Origin: Diplolepis rosae
Taxonomy: Eukaryota; Arthropoda; Insecta; Hymenoptera; Diplolepididae
Reading direction: 5' to 3'
Length of the DNA stretch: 64,000 nt
Assembly (NCBI GenBank): GCA_030998225.1
Contig: JAPYXD010000259.1
Span: forward strand, 3,705,001-3,769,000
Notes under the pieces: model-generated
The model's input: the letters and a program-made list of their open reading frames with translations, nothing else
Told to the model about the DNA's origin: nothing
Database searches by the model: none
Shown here: positions 58,761 through 64,000 of the stretch, piece after piece
Position numbering within the stretch: position 1 is the first letter of the stretch
Layout: each line of letters begins with the position of its first letter
Translations under genes and position numbers: made by a program

Positions 58761-59337
58761 TCGATATGGTGATTATTTTGTCTGTAATCTGTTGTCTATG
58801 CAAAATAAGATATTAGATCAAAAATTTGTGAGATCAAAGAAAAGGCACTAAGGAAGGTCTTTCAATTCTTGTATTTTTATAATTATAACAAATATATTTC
58901 AAAATTTTTAAATTTTTTTTATTTAAAACTTTAAACGAAAAAGTACTTTTTAAACCGCAATTAGCAACAACTGCAATGCATCAAAAAATGCGTTCAAAAA
59001 CTTTAAACGTGTTTTTCTCGGAACAGCTTTTTTTAAAACAGTATGAAAGTTATCTTCTCCAAATCACAAACGATTGTAATTCTATTCATGCTGAAATGCT
59101 TGACACTTGATCCTTTTTCGGTCTACGTAGGGTTTTCGCAAAATAATGATAATCAGTTTAAATATAACAATGAAAGTAACTGAAAACATAGGTGAGAAAA
59201 TGACATTTTTTTAAATTTCCGACATTTATTAAAAAATGAAAATTTTAGCAAACCCCTACGTAGGTGTTTTCGTTTTAATCGTGAAAAACGTTTTCAAAAA
59301 TGAAAAATTACATTTTGCACCAAATCTATCCATAAAA
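58761..59337. other. Unrecognised AT-rich DNA
   Basis: No gene. The phrase AAAAACTTTAAACGTGTTTTTCT near 58997 also occurs near 22984, so a small unknown repeat is present. Confidence 0.35.
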
Positions 59338-59745
59338 TGATTAAATCAAATTTAATCAAACGTTTCGGCTCTGATCGGAGCCCTCATCAGTGATATTTAT
59401 TAAAATCTAGAAAATACAAAACAATTTCTGTCGCTAATTTCACATATTTTCTCGGAATTACTATAGTACTTAAAATATGGATCAAGAAAGAGTACTTGAT
59501 ATATTAAATGAAAGAAGGAAAGTTTGGATATATTCTTTGGTGCGAAGCTGAAAATGAATAGCCTGGTATAGACGATTAAGGCTATCTTTTGACTACTTTT
59601 TTCGGAAACGATTCTAAAACTATTTATAAACTATGTATAAAAAAATATACACATTTTTGCATTTCTTGTCCATACCGGTGTCTACAAATAAATACACAAA
59701 ACAGAAATGGTTGAGGCTATTAGAGATTTGTTTGAACTATTTTTC
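59338..59745 (-). repeat. Repeat Y, copy 3
   Basis: The reverse complement matches 1-420. It includes GTCTACAAATAAATACAC near 59690, GATAGCCTTAATCGTC (near 59575), the GCCGAAACGTTTGATTAAA block and the CTGATGAG word (59383-59390). Divergence is moderate. Confidence 0.75.
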
Positions 59746-59966
59746 CTAAACTTTTTTAAAACTATGTTGAAATATGCATATATATATTTTTAAACTATCT
59801 GTCTGAAAACTATTTTCAAAGCATTCTTGAACAATTTATAACAATATTCACATTTGTTTGAACTATTTTTCCTCAACTATTTTAAAACTATGTTGAAATA
59901 TGTATGTATATATTTTTGAACTATTTGTCTGAAAACTATTTTGAAAGCATTCTTAAACAATGTTAG
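59728..59966 (+). repeat. 127-bp tandem duplication
   Basis: The phrases TTTGAACTATTTTTCCT, ACTATGTTGAAATATG, CTGTCTGAAAACTATTTT and AAAGCATTCTTGAACAAT occur twice, about 127 bp apart. Confidence 0.8.
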
Positions 59967-60055
59967 AAACAATGTTAGAACAATTGTTAGAAACAATGTT
60001 AGAACAATTGTTAGAAACAATGTTAGAACAATTGTTAGAAACAATGTTAGAAACT
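59958..60055 (+). repeat. Short tandem repeat of about 24-26 bp
   Basis: Units of AACAATGTTAGAACAATTGT plus TAGAA repeat about four times. Each contains the palindrome ACAATTGT. Confidence 0.9.
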
Positions 60056-60482
60056 CTAGTAAACATTTTTCGGTTGTCTTAGTCTTTTATTCCAGTCAAT
60101 GTAATAAAATTTTCTTCTGATATTCCTGCAATTTTATTTTGTTTAAATTATCATTAAACTTGGTACGTTTGTATTGGCTTTAGGGTCAATACAATTTACC
60201 ATTTTAATATTGATTAAAAATGTACAATTGAATACATATAAATCCACAATCTACAAATTTTTTTACCTTTGAATTTTTCCTTTAAGTTATTTAACTTCCA
60301 CTTACTTAACACCTTGCACACTTCATTCTCCATTTCTTTGAAACTTTGTAAAAATAATTCGAGACAAGACGCGAGATCTTCAAGGTTCCTTTGGACTCTA
60401 CCTTGTTTTCGTTTTCACTTGTTTTTGCAAACGGCCTAATACACAACGTAACTAACAGGAAACCGGTATCAACAGGTATACA
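60056..60482. other. Unrecognised DNA with a Y fragment
   Basis: 60160-60205 carries GGTACGTTTGTATTGGCTTT and AGGGTCAATAC, words of repeat Y. No gene. The minus-strand ORF 60306-60719 overlaps the hairpin at 60483 and is not called. Confidence 0.4.
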
Positions 60483-60595
60483 GGCCTCGGCATTTTGATT
60501 CTTGACGGGCAGCCCCAAACACGCCACCTTACCAATGAGTCTGCGGAAAGGTGGCGTGGTGGGGGCTGCCCTTCGACAGTCAAAATGCCGAGGCT
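60483..60595. other. GC-rich hairpin of about 113 bases
   Basis: GGCCTCGGCATTTTGATTCT, GGGCAGCCCC and ACGCCACCTT on the left pair with AAGGTGGCGT, GGGGCTGCCC and CAGTCAAAATGCCGAGGC on the right, with a loop of about 15 bases (CCAATGAGTCTGCGG region). The stem is about 48 bp with a few mismatches. No second copy was found in the window. It could be a small foldback element or a transcribed hairpin; sequence alone does not decide. Confidence 0.8.
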
Positions 60596-63500
60596 TGCAT
60601 GCATAGCAAAAAACGAAAAGGCGCCAGATTATGTGGACAGTAACGCTGCCAACGGCGTATCTTGAAACTAATTTTACTATATTATGTTCCTCTAATATTA
60701 ACTGGAATAATAATACCAAAATATATAATATATAACCAGAATTTTGTAACTGTAATACGTAAACATTTTTTCTGGTGAAATTAACTAAAAGTTTAGTAAT
60801 TTTAACCGGAAATTTTTTAACCGATTAGCTTTAGTAAATTTAACCGAACCTTTTTTCTGAGTGTAGGTTAACTGAAAATTATTTCTGAAAAAAAAGCGAT
60901 GATCGTATTTACAATGTGTTTTTTATATATTCGATTCTTGCCATCAAAAAATGTATTTTATTCTATAAATATAAAACACATCCAGAAAAGTAAAAATCAA
61001 ATGATAGTTATTTTGTAAACAATTTTCAATAATAAATTATTAATGAATGTCTAGTATAGAAGTATACAATAAGAATTTCAAATTAATTTTATGCATTTGA
61101 AAAATGTATGAAGTAAAAAAAACATTTATTATTGATTTTCTCCAAATATTGCGTGAACGATCTTTTATTAAATTGATATATAATGTTCTTAACAAATAGA
61201 TTCTTTCATTACTATATCTTAAGTCAATTACAACTAATAATTTATCTATTTGAAGGAAAATCTCAAATATAATTATTTTGACTTGAATTATTGCGATATT
61301 ATGAATAATAAATCCAGTTATCATTTCAAATACGACTGTAATTTAGAAAGCAATGGAACTCGGTTACTTTAACTGCAAAATTATGTAGTCGTGAAATGCA
61401 ACTGAAAAAGTCAGATAGTATATATTTTAACAAAACTGTCGATTTCTGTTGAATGAACTGAAACAATTTTTCAGAGTAACCGGAAACTACAGTTGCTTTT
61501 AATGCATAGGACTTTACCGAAAATGTTCAGTTAATATTAAAGATGTGAATTTCTTTCAGTGTATTGACCATTTTTTAATACGAGTTATATCTTTTGTTTA
61601 TTAACGAAAAATATTATTTTTAAATGTAAGTGTGGATATTCTGTTTTAATATGATTGATGTAAATATGTGAGTTATCATGAATTATAGAAAGTAAATTCA
61701 TGAAAACTAAACATATTGCAAAGATAGAACTAAAAGTGAATATTTGTGTCTGAGGAAATACTGGAAGCCATATGAAGTTTTTTCAGATTCTTGGCTTTGT
61801 ATGTTGAGGCTAAAAACGCATTTTGTCAAGTCTAAAAATACTCCGGGATTTTCATATTCGTTCCGTAATTATCTTGAGGAACGAAACAAGTGTAAAGGGT
61901 CGGGCAAGAGTCCAATTTGTTTCCTTACTCACCCTCGAAGTGTCACTAAGAAACTGAGAACCATGCATAAAATCTAAGATGTTCCGAGTGGCATTATAAA
62001 ATTACCGACTAGCTTTTATTTTTATTTTTATACTCATTCGTTCATTAATTTTCGAAAATAATGATAGCAGGGATCACAGTGTCTTGAAAGTTTAATTTTA
62101 GGAGAAATAGGAATTTTTTTGTTCAAGGGGATATTTTAATGAAGAGAAAGTATTTTAGTTTAAAAGAAGGTGTTTTTATCATAAAAAATTTCAGATAAGT
62201 AAAAAATGCTAATGAGCAATTCATATTTATAAGATAAACTGAAATTTTGGAAAATCCCATTAATTTTTCAAGTCCAAACTTATATCTGGTTTCAGAAATC
62301 TCATTTTTTACACTCACAGATACTTTTTGCATAAATAATCAAATTCTTAATGTATTTTTTAAACTTTATTATTTGAAGATTTGACAATTGAAAGTTTTGG
62401 GATTTGAAAATGCTAAATTAAATTTTGGAGAAGTTGGATTTTTTAAATTTAAAAACTAAATTCCACTGAACTGATAAGGCTTAAATTTTGTAAACATAAA
62501 GATAGACAGATGTTTAAACTTGAGGTTAAAATTGAATTTTTTATTAGGCGTTGAAAATTTATAAACGATGTAAAATTTATAAACTTTTAATTTTGCATTA
62601 CTTTAGTTATTGAGTTTGGAAATCTAATTGCAATTTTAAAGTTTGGATTTTGTAACGATGTCTCAAAGCTGTAGTAATTTTTCCATAAATTTAAAGGATT
62701 GTATATTTAATTCGACAATCTTATAATTATGTAAAGTTTTATAAAAATCTTTGGGTTAAACTAATAAAGTTTCTTAATCGTTGGCTAAACGCCCAAAGCG
62801 CCTAGAAAAAGATTTATGTTGCAGAAAAATAATTTCGAAAAGAAAACCTAATGACACATATTTAAATGTGTTAGACAAATGTTTATTGGATTCTATTCGT
62901 ATTACGATGTCACTGATAATTCAAAATCAAATCAATATTCCGAGTCCCATGAAATAAATATTTTTACGAGGGGCCATTCATTTTTAAGATCTTTTTTTAT
63001 TACTCAAAAAGTGGGTGGGCAGAAAATATGTTGCCATCAAGTAAATAAAGTAATAAAGTAGCTTAAGAGCTATGGATACATTGTTAGCTCAGAATACATT
63101 TAATGTACAGTTACCTATAAAAATACACATTTTTGAACATTTGACACTTTTATTTTTTATATTCATTCATTTTTAGTTCAATTTTCAGAAAGACTCTCGA
63201 AAAGAAAAATCAAGTATTTTTAAAACAAATAACAGAATTTGGAAACATAAAACGCAAAACATTTTGGAAATTTGTCAATTTGGCAACCATGTATACATAG
63301 CAAACGTGAAAAAAAAAATTAAATAACGTGTAATAGGTTTTGATAGATCTATTTTTTTTCGCGAACAAATTAACAAAAAGTATTTTATTCGGAGGAAAAA
63401 TTGTTTTGTTGCTAACACTCAAAAAACGATTTATTCAGTTCAAACGAAATGTGAATTGACTGAATTGAAATCTGTGGCGAACTTTGAACTCTTTCAATTG

Positions 63501-63834
63501 CAATACATAGTTTTTTTACTAATTCAATTCAGTAGCAGAATTGCCACTATTTTCATATAAAAAATTTCCCTGATTTTTCCAGACTTTCTAGTCTAGAATT
63601 TTCATTTTTTCAAATTATTGAAGGATATTTTATACGACTAAATGGTTAATAAAATTTGTAAGATTTAAAAAATACATTTATTTTAAGTGAGAAACAAAAT
63701 TATAATATAATAATCTGAATGACAATTTAACTTCGTTCAACCGTAGCTATGATGCCTTTAGGAAACTTAAATATTTACTATTTTAAAAAAGATTTGAGCT
63801 GTTATTTAATATATATTCTAAGCGAAAAATGTTC
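60596..63834. other. Long unrecognised AT-rich stretch
   Basis: About 3.2 kb of strongly AT-rich sequence with no ORF above 94 codons, no inverted repeats and no copies elsewhere that I could find. Words such as CTGAGTGTAGGTTAACTG (60857) and TTCAGTGTATTGACC (61556) resemble small MITE tips, but pairing is weak. Confidence 0.35.
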
Positions 63835-64000
63835 ATTCGATTCGATCATCGCGTTTCGCGCTTCGAAATATTGTAACATCGCGCTTTGCACTTGGTCTTA
63901 TATTCTTCGCATACATTCAAGTTTATTTCTTGTAATTTGATGTTACTAAATTTGTTTTTTATTTCAAATGAAGAAGGAAATTAAATTTACTTAAGGCTCT
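63835..64000 (-). repeat. Repeat R fragment R11 (cut by window edge)
   Basis: In reverse complement: CTTAAGTAAATTTAATTTCC, AAGAATATAAGACC, GCAAAGCGCGATG and GAAGCGCGAAACGCGATGATC. This is the 3' part of R and continues beyond the window. Confidence 0.7.

Noticed and set aside
60306..60719. 137-codon minus-strand ORF
   Set aside because: It reads straight through the GC-rich hairpin at 60483-60595, shows no domain, and has no splice or start context.

Overview
The window is AT-rich eukaryotic DNA, most likely from an insect. The evidence is spliceosomal introns, three different mariner transposase relics, hAT-type and TTAA-type elements, and a two-gene transposon whose proteins resemble families I know from insects. 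The order cannot be fixed; a hymenopteran is a guess. I find no host protein gene, tRNA or rRNA. The window is a gene-poor stretch built from layers of nested transposable elements, separated by AT-rich DNA in which I recognise nothing.

The best-supported unit is a 7.2-kb DNA transposon at 34261-41436. It has matching terminal inverted repeats (CCCGTGTAGAAATT), a 2-bp GT target duplication, subterminal GGGGCCC-containing repeats and two genes on the plus strand. Gene 1 (34599-36987) can be read as three exons giving a 694-residue DDE transposase of CMC (CACTA-like) type with no interruption. Gene 2 (38341-40609) has seven coding exons with good splice sites and a DUF4806-like C-terminal region. 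It is broken by three in-frame stops and one frameshift. The element sits inside another repeat of the window, so the pre-insertion sequence can be read from other copies.

Main layers: (a) an interspersed repeat called here R (2341-3750, 20922-21707, 23687-24291, 24503-25923, 27403-29461, 34236-42603 split, 49021-49540 and fragments), with a TCTG run and a cluster of GC-rich hairpins around GCGAAGC; (b) many foldback elements flanked by TTAA, several starting TTAAGGGG (1963, 4828, 8219, 22296, 47324, 47637, 53266) and another family starting TTAAGGTAGT (15269, 18250, 28360); (c) TA-flanked MITEs (951, 30756, 32324, 42964); (d) a 1071-bp non-autonomous hAT-type element with 8-bp target duplications (53139-54209); (e) mariner relics at 46020-47292, 49525-51835 and 57132-58760, all dead; (f) tandem arrays, notably a 310-bp higher-order array (5860-8090) and an array of about 82-bp units (54837-56035).

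Layout: 1-9.3 kb is repeats and a tandem array; 9.3-13.3 kb is mostly unrecognised AT-rich DNA; 13.3-29.5 kb is dense nested foldbacks and R copies; 29.5-34.2 kb holds small MITEs; 34.3-41.4 kb is the two-gene transposon; 41.4-48.3 kb is a split R copy, a 1.2-kb palindrome with an insertion, mariner 1 and two TTAA elements; 49-56 kb is mariner 3, the hAT element and the 82-bp array; 56.7-60.6 kb is mariner 2 and foldbacks; 60.6-63.8 kb is unrecognised. Boundaries marked approximate were read by eye.
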